Assembly (NCBI GenBank): GCA_032595685.2
Contig: CP159373.1
Location: forward strand, 1,385,001-1,449,000
From: Candidatus Electrothrix aestuarii
Lineage (GTDB): Bacteria; Desulfobacterota; Desulfobulbia; Desulfobulbales; Desulfobulbaceae
DNA length: 64,000 bases
Direction: 5' to 3'
Shown: piece after piece, positions 26,374 through 33,903 of the stretch
How positions within the stretch are numbered: the stretch's first letter is position 1
Layout: each line of letters begins with the position of its first letter
The notes under the pieces: generated by a model
The model's input: only the letters and a program-made list of their open reading frames with translations
Databases searched by the model: none
Told to the model about the DNA's origin: nothing
Program-made: the position numbers and the translations under genes

Positions 26374-27036
26374 ATGCCTAGCATTTCCCACCAATCTATT
26401 GAACGCCGCCTCGACATTTACCACACCGGCCTGATCAATGCCCGTGACGTTGCTGAATTGCAGAGCCGCTTGGTCGTGTATGGCTATACTCCAAACAAAT
26501 TGAACCAGCTCCTTGCCCTGTATCAGGAGGTTTTCGACCTCTATCTGGCCCAAAAGACAGAGTACAGTGAGCAACTCGCAGCCACGCATTCCTTTAAAGA
26601 GGCCTGGAAGACGGCCCATACAGGTTATATCCGCCTAGTCAAGTTGGGGCGGATCATCTTTAAGGGTGATTATGCCGCCTTTGTCAAACTGACCCTCAAC
26701 GAAGAGCGCAAGAAATCCTTTTCCGGTTGGTTGGCCCAGGCCCGGACCTTTTTCAATGCCCTGCTGGCCGATGCTGCCCTCCTGTCCCGCTACGAACAGT
26801 ACGGCACGGATCAGGATGCGATTCAGGCTGCCTTTGCCCTGGTCGAGACAGCAGAGCAGGCCCATACCGCCAAGCTGAAGGAGACCGGCGAGGCCCAGCA
26901 GGCCACCAAGGAGCGAGATGCCCGCCTTGATGTCCTGGACAGCAGTATGGCGGAATTCTATGCCCTTGCCCGGCTGGCCTGCGAGGATGCACCTCAGCTC
27001 CTGGAGATGCTCGGAATTACAGTCAAGACCGATTGA
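26374..27036 (+). CDS. Hypothetical helical protein
   Basis: The product is 220 aa, predicted almost wholly helical with no signal peptide or membrane segment. It opens SIERRLDIYHTGLINARDVAELQSRL, then repeated heptad-like stretches, and has an Ala/Glu-rich helix at about 165-200. I do not recognise a named domain. It lies alone between the protease-STAND gene and two toxin-antitoxin pairs. Codon use looks native. Confidence 0.65.
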   Translation: MPSISHQSIERRLDIYHTGLINARDVAELQSRLVVYGYTPNKLNQLLALYQEVFDLYLAQKTEYSEQLAATHSFKEAWKTAHTGYIRLVKLGRIIFKGDYAAFVKLTLNEERKKSFSGWLAQARTFFNALLADAALLSRYEQYGTDQDAIQAAFALVETAEQAHTAKLKETGEAQQATKERDARLDVLDSSMAEFYALARLACEDAPQLLEMLGITVKTD

Positions 27037-27050
27037 TCAGCGAAATCGCT

Positions 27051-27131
27051 ATGCTCAAAAAAATCTCTCCGCACCTCCCTGCCCTCATAAGCAGTAGCGC
27101 CATCCTCTGCGCGACCTTTTTCAGCCAAAGC
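27051..27131 (+). repeat. Partial direct repeat, copy 1
   Basis: About 81 bp is nearly identical to 28611-28691, with only a handful of substitutions. The central core around CATAAGCAGTAGCGCCATCC is the same in both. The two copies flank both toxin-antitoxin pairs. Confidence 0.8.
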
Positions 27132-27179
27132 AAATTCGACCAGATGCTGGAATGGGCCGAGAAGCAGCAGGGGAAATAG
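27051..27179 (+). CDS. Mosaic 42-aa ORF, probable gene fragment
   Basis: The first 27 residues (MLKKISPHLPALISSSAILC onward) copy the start of the membrane gene at 28611. The last 15 (KFDQMLEWAEKQQGK) match the tail SKFDQVLEWAQAQQ that is encoded, in a shifted frame, at the end of the protease-STAND gene. It therefore looks like a recombination product joining two local sequences. It may be a remnant rather than a functional gene. Confidence 0.4.
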   Translation: MLKKISPHLPALISSSAILCATFFSQSKFDQMLEWAEKQQGK

Positions 27180-27331
27180 GAGCGATTCGCGAAACGCTCC
27201 CTTACACCGCTATGCACCCCTTGCGCTCTGATTAATCACGCTGTATCCTGTAAATAAGTGCTCAATCAACAATCCGAAGGAAACAGGAAAAAGCACAACA
27301 TACGACCTACAAAGTAAAGGAGGGCTGCACA

Positions 27332-27586
27332 ATGGCTCGAACACGTTCAATCCTGACTGATGTCAGTGCCGGAATATCAGAACTGAAAAAAAATCCAATG
27401 GCTGTCCTGCAACAGGGCCACGGTGCCCCGGTTGTTATCCTCAATCACGATGAACCCGCATTCTATGCAGTACCCGCCGAGATGTATGAACGGCTCATGG
27501 AACGACTCGACGACATTGAACTTGCCGAAATTGTCCGGGAACGGCAGGATCAGCCCGAAATTGAGGTGGACATTGATGACCTTTAA
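27332..27586 (+). CDS. Type II antitoxin, StbD/YefM-like
   Basis: The product is 84 aa. It opens with the Phd/YefM-type DNA-binding fold ILTDVSAGISELKKNPMAVL, then PVVILNHDEPAFYAVPAEMYERL, with an acidic tail (EIEVDIDDL). This pattern is typical of StbD-like antitoxins. It is preceded by AAAGGAGG and overlaps the toxin gene by 11 bp. It should bind and neutralise the RelE-like toxin and repress the operon. Confidence 0.87.
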   Translation: MARTRSILTDVSAGISELKKNPMAVLQQGHGAPVVILNHDEPAFYAVPAEMYERLMERLDDIELAEIVRERQDQPEIEVDIDDL

Positions 27587-27866
27587 ACTGGTCTTCAAAC
27601 AGGACGCTAAAAAAGAATGGGATCGTCTCGATCCGACAGTCCGTTCCGCCTTTGCGAAAAAGCTGAAAGCCAGATTGGAGCAGCCGAGAGTACAAAGTGC
27701 TCGACTCAGCGGAATGAAAGATTGCTACAAGATTAAACTTCGGCGGATCGGATTTCGTCTTGTCTATCAGGTACGTGACGATGAGTTGGTCGTGTCGGTC
27801 ATCGCTGTCGGCAGACGGGATAAAAACCGAGTATACAAAACAGCTCTCAAAAGATTTGACGAGTAA
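27576..27866 (+). CDS. Type II toxin, RelE/StbE-like mRNA interferase
   Basis: The product is 96 aa from the ATG at 27576, inside the end of the antitoxin gene. It starts with TFKLVFKQDAKKEWDRLD and has MKDCYKIKLRRIGFRLVYQV followed by VVSVIAVGRRDK, the complete RelE/ParE core with the basic residues used for ribosome-dependent mRNA cleavage. The 11-bp overlap with the antitoxin gene indicates coupled translation. Confidence 0.9.
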   Translation: MTFKLVFKQDAKKEWDRLDPTVRSAFAKKLKARLEQPRVQSARLSGMKDCYKIKLRRIGFRLVYQVRDDELVVSVIAVGRRDKNRVYKTALKRFDE

Positions 27867-27976
27867 AAGGTAGCGTTACACCTTGTACATCCCTTTGACA
27901 TATCCCTCTCCAGTAGTATAATTATATCTGAAGCAATCAACTCACCCTTCCAACGACATTCCCCAGGAGGTACCCC

Positions 27977-28213
27977 ATGAACTGCGCTCGAACCAAAATA
28001 TTTAAAAGCAACAGAAGCCAGGCAGTTCGACTGCCAAAATCCGTTTCTTTTCCCGAATCCATCAAAGATGTTGAAATCATAGCCATCGGCAACAAACGCA
28101 TTATTGCCCCGGCAGATCAATCCTGGGATGACTGGTTTGATGCACCAGGAGTTTCCGACGATTTCATGGAAGAACGGGAGCAACCCAAAGACCACATCCG
28201 AGAGCCCTTCTAA
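27977..28213 (+). CDS. vapB: Type II antitoxin, VapB (AbrB-like)
   Basis: The product is 78 aa. The N-terminal AbrB/MazE-type half has FKSNRSQAVRLPKSVSFPE, the classical VapB swapped-hairpin motif. The C-terminal half (WDDWFDAPGVSDDFMEERE) is the acidic toxin-binding tail. An AGGAGG site lies 7 bp upstream of the ATG. The stop shares one base with the VapC start (TAATG). Confidence 0.9.
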   Translation: MNCARTKIFKSNRSQAVRLPKSVSFPESIKDVEIIAIGNKRIIAPADQSWDDWFDAPGVSDDFMEEREQPKDHIREPF

Positions 28214-28617
28214 TGCTGAAGTACATGCTGGACACCAATATCGTTATTTATGCGATAAAAAATCGTCCGCAACAAATACGGGAATGTTTTAAAAAGCACC
28301 AGGGACAAATGTGTATTTCCACAGTCACCCTTGGCGAGCTGATTTTCGGGGCAGAGCGGTCACAGCAGGTAGAACGAAACCTTGCTGATATCGAAGCAAT
28401 GGTCGCCCGAATGGAAGTACTTCCTCTGGACAATGAAGCCGCCTACCATTTTGGCCAAATACGGAGTGAGTTGTATCGAATCGGCCAGCCCATAGGTCCA
28501 TACGATATGATGATAGCCGGGCATGCCCGATCATCGGGGCTTATTCTGGTGACAAATAATACCAAGGAATTTGAACGGGTTTCTGGATTGCGCCTTGAGA
28601 ATTGGGTAACATGCTGA
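28213..28617 (+). CDS. vapC: Type II toxin, VapC PIN-domain ribonuclease
   Basis: The product is 134 aa with the PIN acidic residues Asp7 (YMLDTNIVIY), Glu42 (TLGELIFG) and Asp98 (GPYDMMIAGHA), and the NNTKEF end motif. The class cuts tRNA or rRNA with Mg2+. Its last codons overlap a membrane-protein gene that starts at 28611, an unusual third gene for a vapBC operon. Confidence 0.93.
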   Translation: MLKYMLDTNIVIYAIKNRPQQIRECFKKHQGQMCISTVTLGELIFGAERSQQVERNLADIEAMVARMEVLPLDNEAAYHFGQIRSELYRIGQPIGPYDMMIAGHARSSGLILVTNNTKEFERVSGLRLENWVTC

Positions 28618-28691
28618 AAAAAATCTCCCCACTCCTCCCTGCCCTCATAAGCAGTAGCGCCATCCTCTGCGCGACCTTCTTCAGCCAAAGC
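28611..28691 (+). repeat. Partial direct repeat, copy 2
   Basis: Partner of 27051-27131. Here the repeat is the 5' end of an intact 117-codon gene, so this copy is probably the source. Confidence 0.8.
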
Positions 28692-28964
28692 GCCACCAAA
28701 ATGCTCAACGACTCCATCCAGGAGATGACCGGAGGCGTCCTTCCCATCGCGACCACTCTGGCCCTTACCTGCTTTGAATATTATCTGCTTCCCGGAGTAG
28801 CGGCCCTTACCCTTTGCATAATCAGCTGGACCGAATGGAAAGTACAGGACAGGCCGAAACGACTGGCGGTTCAAGTCTATCTCCTTGCCGCCTTTTTGCT
28901 GCTCACCACTGTCCTCTTTGCGGCAACGGCCATCCCCTTTGCCTGCTTCTGCGACACCTTGTAA
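28611..28964 (+). CDS. Small multi-pass membrane protein overlapping vapC
   Basis: The product is 117 aa with about three hydrophobic segments (residues about 8-25, 43-68 and 85-110). The start ATG at 28611 lies inside the last codons of vapC, so translation is probably coupled. No family is recognised. The first 81 bp are duplicated at 27051. It could be an accessory protein of the VapBC unit or an unrelated gene caught by recombination. Confidence 0.6.
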   Translation: MLKKISPLLPALISSSAILCATFFSQSATKMLNDSIQEMTGGVLPIATTLALTCFEYYLLPGVAALTLCIISWTEWKVQDRPKRLAVQVYLLAAFLLLTTVLFAATAIPFACFCDTL

Positions 28965-28992
28965 TCAAGGCTTCATAGAAGTCCGAAAAGCA

Positions 28993-29032
28993 CAAAAAAA
29001 GCCCGGCACGTATCATAAATACGTACCAGGCC
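28993..29032 (-). terminator. Intrinsic terminator of the cytochrome lipoprotein gene
   Basis: On the minus strand a 13-bp near-perfect stem (GCCTGGTACGTAT with ATACGTGCCGGGC, 5-nt loop) is followed by TTTTTTTG. It ends the gene at 29060-29938, 27 bp past its stop. Confidence 0.85.
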
Positions 29033-29059
29033 TCAGAGCAGATTCTTTTTCTGCGTATC

Positions 29060-29938
29060 TTACTCTGCTTTTTCCTCTCCTTCTTCTTCAGCCGGAACAG
29101 CATCTTCTGGAGCCTCGTCAGCAGGAGGTGCTGCAACTTCCTCATCAGTCTCTGCCTCAGGTGCAACGGCATCTGATTCACCAGCTTCAGCAGCAGCGGC
29201 AGCCGCAGCAGCCATCTTCGCTTTGAATCCCTCAATCAGAGCCTGGAGGTCTGCAAGGGCCTTCTTATCCTCATCAGTCAGCTCTACCGGCGCACAACGC
29301 TTATCGGTCTTTTGCAGGGCAACGATCATAGGACGGGTAATGGGAATCGGTTGACAGCCGTGGCCGGACTCACAGACCATATCCCATTTCGGCTCTGCCT
29401 GGGCATGACAGGAAAGGCAGTTCTGACCAAAGGGATTTTCCAGCTCTTCGCCACCACGGGCCGCAATCTTGGTTCCCTCTGCTGAGACATCCAGGATAAA
29501 AAACTCCCAGTCATTAGTTGCCTCATTAAAGCCAGCCTCTCGTTTTACCATAGCCTCGGTGGGAACAATCTGGATAATGGTTCCCGGAGGATAAACGCCA
29601 CCTTCCTCGGAATTAGCCACTGCAATGGTTGCATCGATATTGCCGAGCAGGTTACCGACATACATGCCACGGATCGCCTCCATATCACGAACACAACCAA
29701 AGCCTTCGCCTGTTACATCGACGGTTTTTTCGCCAGCGCCGGAATCATCAACCAGGACTTCTTCAACTGGCGTAGCATCCTGAGGAGCTGTTTCTGTTGC
29801 TTCTGGGGCCTCCGGCACAGTGACGGAAACTGCTGGTTCAGGGGCCTCAGCTTGCTCATTGCTGGGTTCTTTGCAAGCGGATAAGGACAGAAGTAATGAC
29901 AAACTACTGAGTAAAACAAGTGCTTTTGTAATACGCAT
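29060..29938 (-). CDS. Monohaem c-type cytochrome lipoprotein (P460-like domain)
   Basis: The product is 292 aa. A lipoprotein signal with lipobox LSAC (Cys22) is followed by a Pro/Glu/Ala-rich linker to about residue 75. A single domain ends in NCLSCHAQ with one haem c site (Cys174, Cys177, His178). VYPPGTIIQIVPTEAM and the domain layout resemble cytochrome P460-type proteins. More Cys residues follow (CESGHGC). A helix and a low-complexity acidic Ala/Glu tail occupy residues 235-292. It probably sits on a membrane facing the periplasm and carries electrons or binds a small ligand. It is transcribed alone. Confidence 0.8.
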   Translation of the reverse strand: MRITKALVLLSSLSLLLSLSACKEPSNEQAEAPEPAVSVTVPEAPEATETAPQDATPVEEVLVDDSGAGEKTVDVTGEGFGCVRDMEAIRGMYVGNLLGNIDATIAVANSEEGGVYPPGTIIQIVPTEAMVKREAGFNEATNDWEFFILDVSAEGTKIAARGGEELENPFGQNCLSCHAQAEPKWDMVCESGHGCQPIPITRPMIVALQKTDKRCAPVELTDEDKKALADLQALIEGFKAKMAAAAAAAAEAGESDAVAPEAETDEEVAAPPADEAPEDAVPAEEEGEEKAE

Positions 29939-30063
29939 GTGGATTTTCCTCTCTGGTTTTATAATTAAAATGCACTCTCCTCCTCATAGATAGGTTCATT
30001 GTATAGGTAGGAGGTTTTATCTGTCAATTTTTGATTCAATTTTTTTAACATAGTTACATTTTT

Positions 30064-31989
30064 TTAACCATGTAACTTTTCAGCCAGGCCGGAAAAGCGT
30101 TGCGTCTTTCTCTTGACCGTTATTGCGAGCCTTTCTGAGGAAGCACAAAGGATAAGTTTGCTGCGAGCCCGGGTAATACCGGTGTAGAGGAGTTCCTGAC
30201 TGAGCACCCGGCTCTCCTCTTCCGGCAAAAGCAGCAGGACCTGATCAAACTCCGACCCCTGGGCCTTATGCACCGTAATGGCATAGGCCGTCTCATGCTC
30301 TGGTAAGCGCGCAGGACTGATCGAGATCAGGCTGTTATCTGCCCGGCGAAACCAAGCTCGTAATTTTCCCCGCCCGTCCCGCCAAAGTATACCGGTATCG
30401 CCATTAAAAAGCTGCATCTCATACTGATTACGGAGGATCATGATCGGTCGTCCTTGGTACCAGTCTGTCTTTTGCGCAGGAATAAGACCGATCCGTCGTA
30501 GGACCTGAGTCACCAGGGCATTGATGCCCTCAACCCCATCCTGTCCCTTGCGCAGGGCGCAGAGAAAGCGAAACTCCTCCATTGCCGTAAATGCCTGTTC
30601 CGGGGAAGAGGCTTGCAACATAGGCAGAAATCCCTTTCGTATCTGCTCCTCCAGCCATTGCGCCCGCTGCGTCCCGGTGTGTTGCACCACCTCCACATCT
30701 GGACGTTCATCCGGGTCACCAGCCAGAATCTGGTGCATCTGCTCCACGGAGCCGCTCTTTACTGCCGCAGCAAGGGCACCGATCCCACTCTCATCCTGAA
30801 AACGATAACTGGTGCGCAGTAGCACCAGTGAATCGGCCAGAGGATGACCTGCTGTGGTATCAGTTACATCAGCTTCCTCCTCTGTTTCCTGCATAGAGCG
30901 AGACCCCGACATGGAACTCCCGGTCAACTGCTCCAATTTAGTACAGAGCTGAGGGGACCATCGAGGCTCGCCCTCGCCGCAGAGATCGGCAAAGAGGCTG
31001 CCCGCTTCCACCGAGGCCAGCTGATGACGGTCCCCGAGCAGAATGATGCGGGTCTTTTCCGGCAGGGCCTCCAGAATGGCGACCATCATCTCCACATCAA
31101 TCATCGAGGCCTCATCCAGGATCAGCAGGTCCAGGTACAACAAATTATCACGATTAAAACGGAAATCCGCAACACCGGGCCGGGAACCAAGCAGACGATG
31201 CAGGGTTTGGGCTTGTTCCGGGATATCCTGCTGGAGGTCCTTGGGTAATGAGAGCTTAGCCTTGCGGATGGATTCCTCCAGGCGGGCTGCTGCCTTGCCT
31301 GTCGGAGCAGCCAGGGCAATCCTGAGGAGCTTTTTTCTCCGCCCCTTCTGCGCCTGCTCCTCTTTATCCTGCTGCTGAGCATGCAGGGCCTGAATCACAG
31401 CCAGAATGCGGGCCACTGTATGGGTCTTTCCGGTTCCAGGGCCACCGGAGATAATCACCAAGGGTTTCAGCAAGGCCAGAGCAGCAGCCATTTTCTGAAA
31501 ATCTATGACGTCACCACCCTCTTCGCTCTGAGGAAAAAGTCGGCTCAGTACTTGAGAGGCAAGCTGCGAATCAAAATCAAGTTGGCTTGCAGCCCGACGT
31601 CGCAGGGTTGCGGCAATAAATGCCTCGTAGCAGGAGAAGCGGTAGAGGTAGAGCCGGTTCTTCTCGTCAAGAATCAGAGGAGATGTCTCACCGGGAAGGC
31701 CAACAACCGTGGTGGCCAGCAAGTCCTTGCGCCACTGTTCCAGATCTGGACAGCATTCCTGCACAAACTCTACCAAGCTTGCTTGCTCGGGTGTCTCTGC
31801 TAAAGGATAGCAGACATGTCCATTACCTACTGCGGCACTGGCCAAGGTTGCAGCAAGGAGGAGGGAGGGATGTGTTGGATCCGCTGGTCGGGCTTTGGCG
31901 AAGGCCTGCTTTTCCAGGAAAAGCCCGAGATGAAGGTCCAGGAGCCGTATTTCGCCTTGCACACAGGCCTGTTGCAGCTGTTTATGCAT
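30064..31989 (-). CDS. recD: RecD-like exodeoxyribonuclease V alpha subunit / SF1 helicase
   Basis: The product is 641 aa with an N-terminal RecD domain, Walker A GGPGTGKTHT (182-191), Walker B LLILDEASMID, motif III RIILLGDRHQLASVEAG, and C-terminal UvrD-like motifs GDTGILWRDG, YAITVHKAQGSEFDQVLLLLP and LLYTGITRARSKL. These match the alpha subunit of RecBCD, a 5'-3' helicase in double-strand-break repair. RecB and RecC genes are not next to it here, so it could also act alone. Its start codon is close to a small hypothetical gene upstream. Confidence 0.9.
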   Translation of the reverse strand: MHKQLQQACVQGEIRLLDLHLGLFLEKQAFAKARPADPTHPSLLLAATLASAAVGNGHVCYPLAETPEQASLVEFVQECCPDLEQWRKDLLATTVVGLPGETSPLILDEKNRLYLYRFSCYEAFIAATLRRRAASQLDFDSQLASQVLSRLFPQSEEGGDVIDFQKMAAALALLKPLVIISGGPGTGKTHTVARILAVIQALHAQQQDKEEQAQKGRRKKLLRIALAAPTGKAAARLEESIRKAKLSLPKDLQQDIPEQAQTLHRLLGSRPGVADFRFNRDNLLYLDLLILDEASMIDVEMMVAILEALPEKTRIILLGDRHQLASVEAGSLFADLCGEGEPRWSPQLCTKLEQLTGSSMSGSRSMQETEEEADVTDTTAGHPLADSLVLLRTSYRFQDESGIGALAAAVKSGSVEQMHQILAGDPDERPDVEVVQHTGTQRAQWLEEQIRKGFLPMLQASSPEQAFTAMEEFRFLCALRKGQDGVEGINALVTQVLRRIGLIPAQKTDWYQGRPIMILRNQYEMQLFNGDTGILWRDGRGKLRAWFRRADNSLISISPARLPEHETAYAITVHKAQGSEFDQVLLLLPEEESRVLSQELLYTGITRARSKLILCASSERLAITVKRKTQRFSGLAEKLHG

Positions 31990-32015
31990 TAGTCTCGTTA
32001 AGCGAACTCGACAGA

Positions 32016-32399
32016 TTAGAAATCAAGAGTGAAGTGCCATTTAGCATCTACTCTTTTAGCGTTCTCCAGTACTCCTTTATACTCATTAAGATCTTCTATT
32101 ATGGGGTCAATTGAAAGAGTTGATGATTCGGATTTCAGTTTAGCAACGAGCTCATTGATCCAATTAATTCCTATGTCGGCCTCAAACCATTTGACCTCTC
32201 GCTCTGGAATTTCAATATCTTCATCCCATTCCATCAGTTCACTTGGATCTTGACTATAAAAATCATCTATTGTCTGCAAGCCATGCTGGCTGCAAAACTT
32301 AGCCAACCCTCTAGAAGATTTCGCAACATGCTTTCCATTGACGAATAAGTCGAAATCCACATTTTCCTTATCTATCACTATAAAATATGCGGCACCCAT
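32016..32399 (-). CDS. Hypothetical protein of a small conserved family
   Basis: The product is 127 aa. It opens MGAAYFIVIDKENVDFDLFVNGK and ends RWHFTLDF-like (KWHFTLDF). The SQDPSELMEW and EVKWFEADIGINWINELV blocks are typical of an uncharacterised family of stand-alone cytosolic proteins. The ATG shares one base with the upstream desaturase-like gene's stop (TAATG), so the two are co-translated. Function unknown. Confidence 0.72.
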   Translation of the reverse strand: MGAAYFIVIDKENVDFDLFVNGKHVAKSSRGLAKFCSQHGLQTIDDFYSQDPSELMEWDEDIEIPEREVKWFEADIGINWINELVAKLKSESSTLSIDPIIEDLNEYKGVLENAKRVDAKWHFTLDF

Positions 32400-33895
32400 T
32401 AATTTCCTCTTAACATATCAAAATTATCTTCAAAAATCTCCGCCCCGATAAGCAACTTCACCGTACTGAAGGAGCCCATAAGCGTACCGATGACTCCGGG
32501 AGCCAACACATTCTGCCCGGCAAGGTACAGGCCCTTGACCGCAGTGCGATTCAGCAAGGCCGCAGCCAGCATCTGGCTGGAAGAACGCTGCACCCCGTAA
32601 GCGCTTCCACCCGGACTATTCATCCAATCCCGCATGGTCAGAGGCGTGTAGGCATCAAGGATCTTGGCACCTTTGAAGGCACCAAATAGCCCCTCGGCCT
32701 CTTTCAATAATTCCTCAGCATGTTGCATCTTCAGCGTACCATAGTCATTCCCGCGCCACCCGGTACGGGTATCCTGCCAAGGTGCCCATAACTCATCCTT
32801 CCCCGAGGTGAGAATGGAAAGGAGGTTGGCATCCTTCCTGCCTGTTGTGCGGATCTGATAATACTTCATATCCGGGACATTCCCCTCTTTATCCGTATCT
32901 ATCTTGAAAATATTATAGGGAATCTCAGGATGGCTCTCCGCATCAACCCGGACATGTACAGAAAAAATCCCGTGGGTATCCAGGAGCCTGCTGATCCGTT
33001 GCCGATAGGATGGCTTCACCGCTCCTTCGGGCAACATCCCCAAAACCACCTTGGGATGCACGGCCCCGATCACTGTTTCAGCCTCCAGATATTCCCCGGA
33101 TTGCAAGCGTACCCCTTTAACGACGCGGTCAGCAATCTCCAGCCCGCTAACCTCGGCTCGGGTGATGATCTTGCCACCTAATTCCAGCAGACGCCGAGCA
33201 AAGGCATCTGCCATCTCCGACCCACTGCAATCCAGGCGCCAGGAGGAGGAGAGGTAGGAGGCCAGGGCCATATTATGGTAAAAGGCAGGACAGTCCTGCA
33301 AGGGAACGCCGATCCAGCAGGAGGGTACAGCCAGAATACTCCGCAGCCCTGGAGAACAGTGCAGTTCGTTCAGGATTTCACCAAAGGAATCCGCCTGATC
33401 CAGGAGAGTGAAATTGCTTTCCATCCCGTAAAGGAAATCAAGGCCGTGCAATTGCTCACTGGCCTTTCGCAGGCGGGCAAGGATCTCAACGATGGCCCTC
33501 CGCTCCTCAGGAAAGGCCTGCTTGAGATTCTCGGCAAAGGCATCCAGGCCCTCCGGCACATCAAAGGTTACAGATCCTCCAGATTGCCTGCCCGAAGCAG
33601 CAAAGAGGTAGCGATCAATAACACCACCCTTCCCCATCCTGGTGACCGGGATACTTTCGGTGACACCGAGATAGTCAAAAAATGTACGCAGGATCTGTCC
33701 CTTATCCAGAGAGCCCAGATAATGTATCCCGACCTCACACTCAATGCCCTCGCGAGGGTAGCTACGCATCAGCCCCCCTGCCTGGGAATTCTTTTCCAGG
33801 ACCGTGACCTCGAAGCCCAGCTTGGCCAAAATAATTGCTGTACTGAGGCCACCGATACCGGAGCCGATCATCAAAACCTTCTTCTTGGCAAGCAT
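32399..33895 (-). CDS. Phytoene-desaturase-like FAD-dependent oxidoreductase (lipid locus, 1 of 3)
   Basis: The product is 498 aa. An N-terminal dinucleotide-binding motif VLMIGSGIGGLSTA is followed by VTVLEKNSQAGGLM (FAD ribose Glu, GG). A C-terminal FAD motif reads YLAGQNVLAPGVIGTLMGS. The layout is that of CrtI/retinol saturase-type enzymes, which desaturate, isomerise or saturate long isoprenoid or acyl chains. It lies near the radical SAM, ketosynthase and ACP genes of the same strand, separated only by the tandem AAA/PD-(D/E)XK genes and one plus-strand gene. I therefore place it in that lipid pathway, which is inference. Confidence 0.87.
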   Translation of the reverse strand: MLAKKKVLMIGSGIGGLSTAIILAKLGFEVTVLEKNSQAGGLMRSYPREGIECEVGIHYLGSLDKGQILRTFFDYLGVTESIPVTRMGKGGVIDRYLFAASGRQSGGSVTFDVPEGLDAFAENLKQAFPEERRAIVEILARLRKASEQLHGLDFLYGMESNFTLLDQADSFGEILNELHCSPGLRSILAVPSCWIGVPLQDCPAFYHNMALASYLSSSWRLDCSGSEMADAFARRLLELGGKIITRAEVSGLEIADRVVKGVRLQSGEYLEAETVIGAVHPKVVLGMLPEGAVKPSYRQRISRLLDTHGIFSVHVRVDAESHPEIPYNIFKIDTDKEGNVPDMKYYQIRTTGRKDANLLSILTSGKDELWAPWQDTRTGWRGNDYGTLKMQHAEELLKEAEGLFGAFKGAKILDAYTPLTMRDWMNSPGGSAYGVQRSSSQMLAAALLNRTAVKGLYLAGQNVLAPGVIGTLMGSFSTVKLLIGAEIFEDNFDMLRGN

Positions 33896-33903
33896 AGCAG
33901 CTC

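Noticed and set aside
27051-28691. CRISPR-like or integron-like array suggested by the spaced repeats around the TA genes
   Set aside because: Only two repeat copies 1.5 kb apart, both explained by a duplicated gene start; no short regular repeats or attC-type sites.
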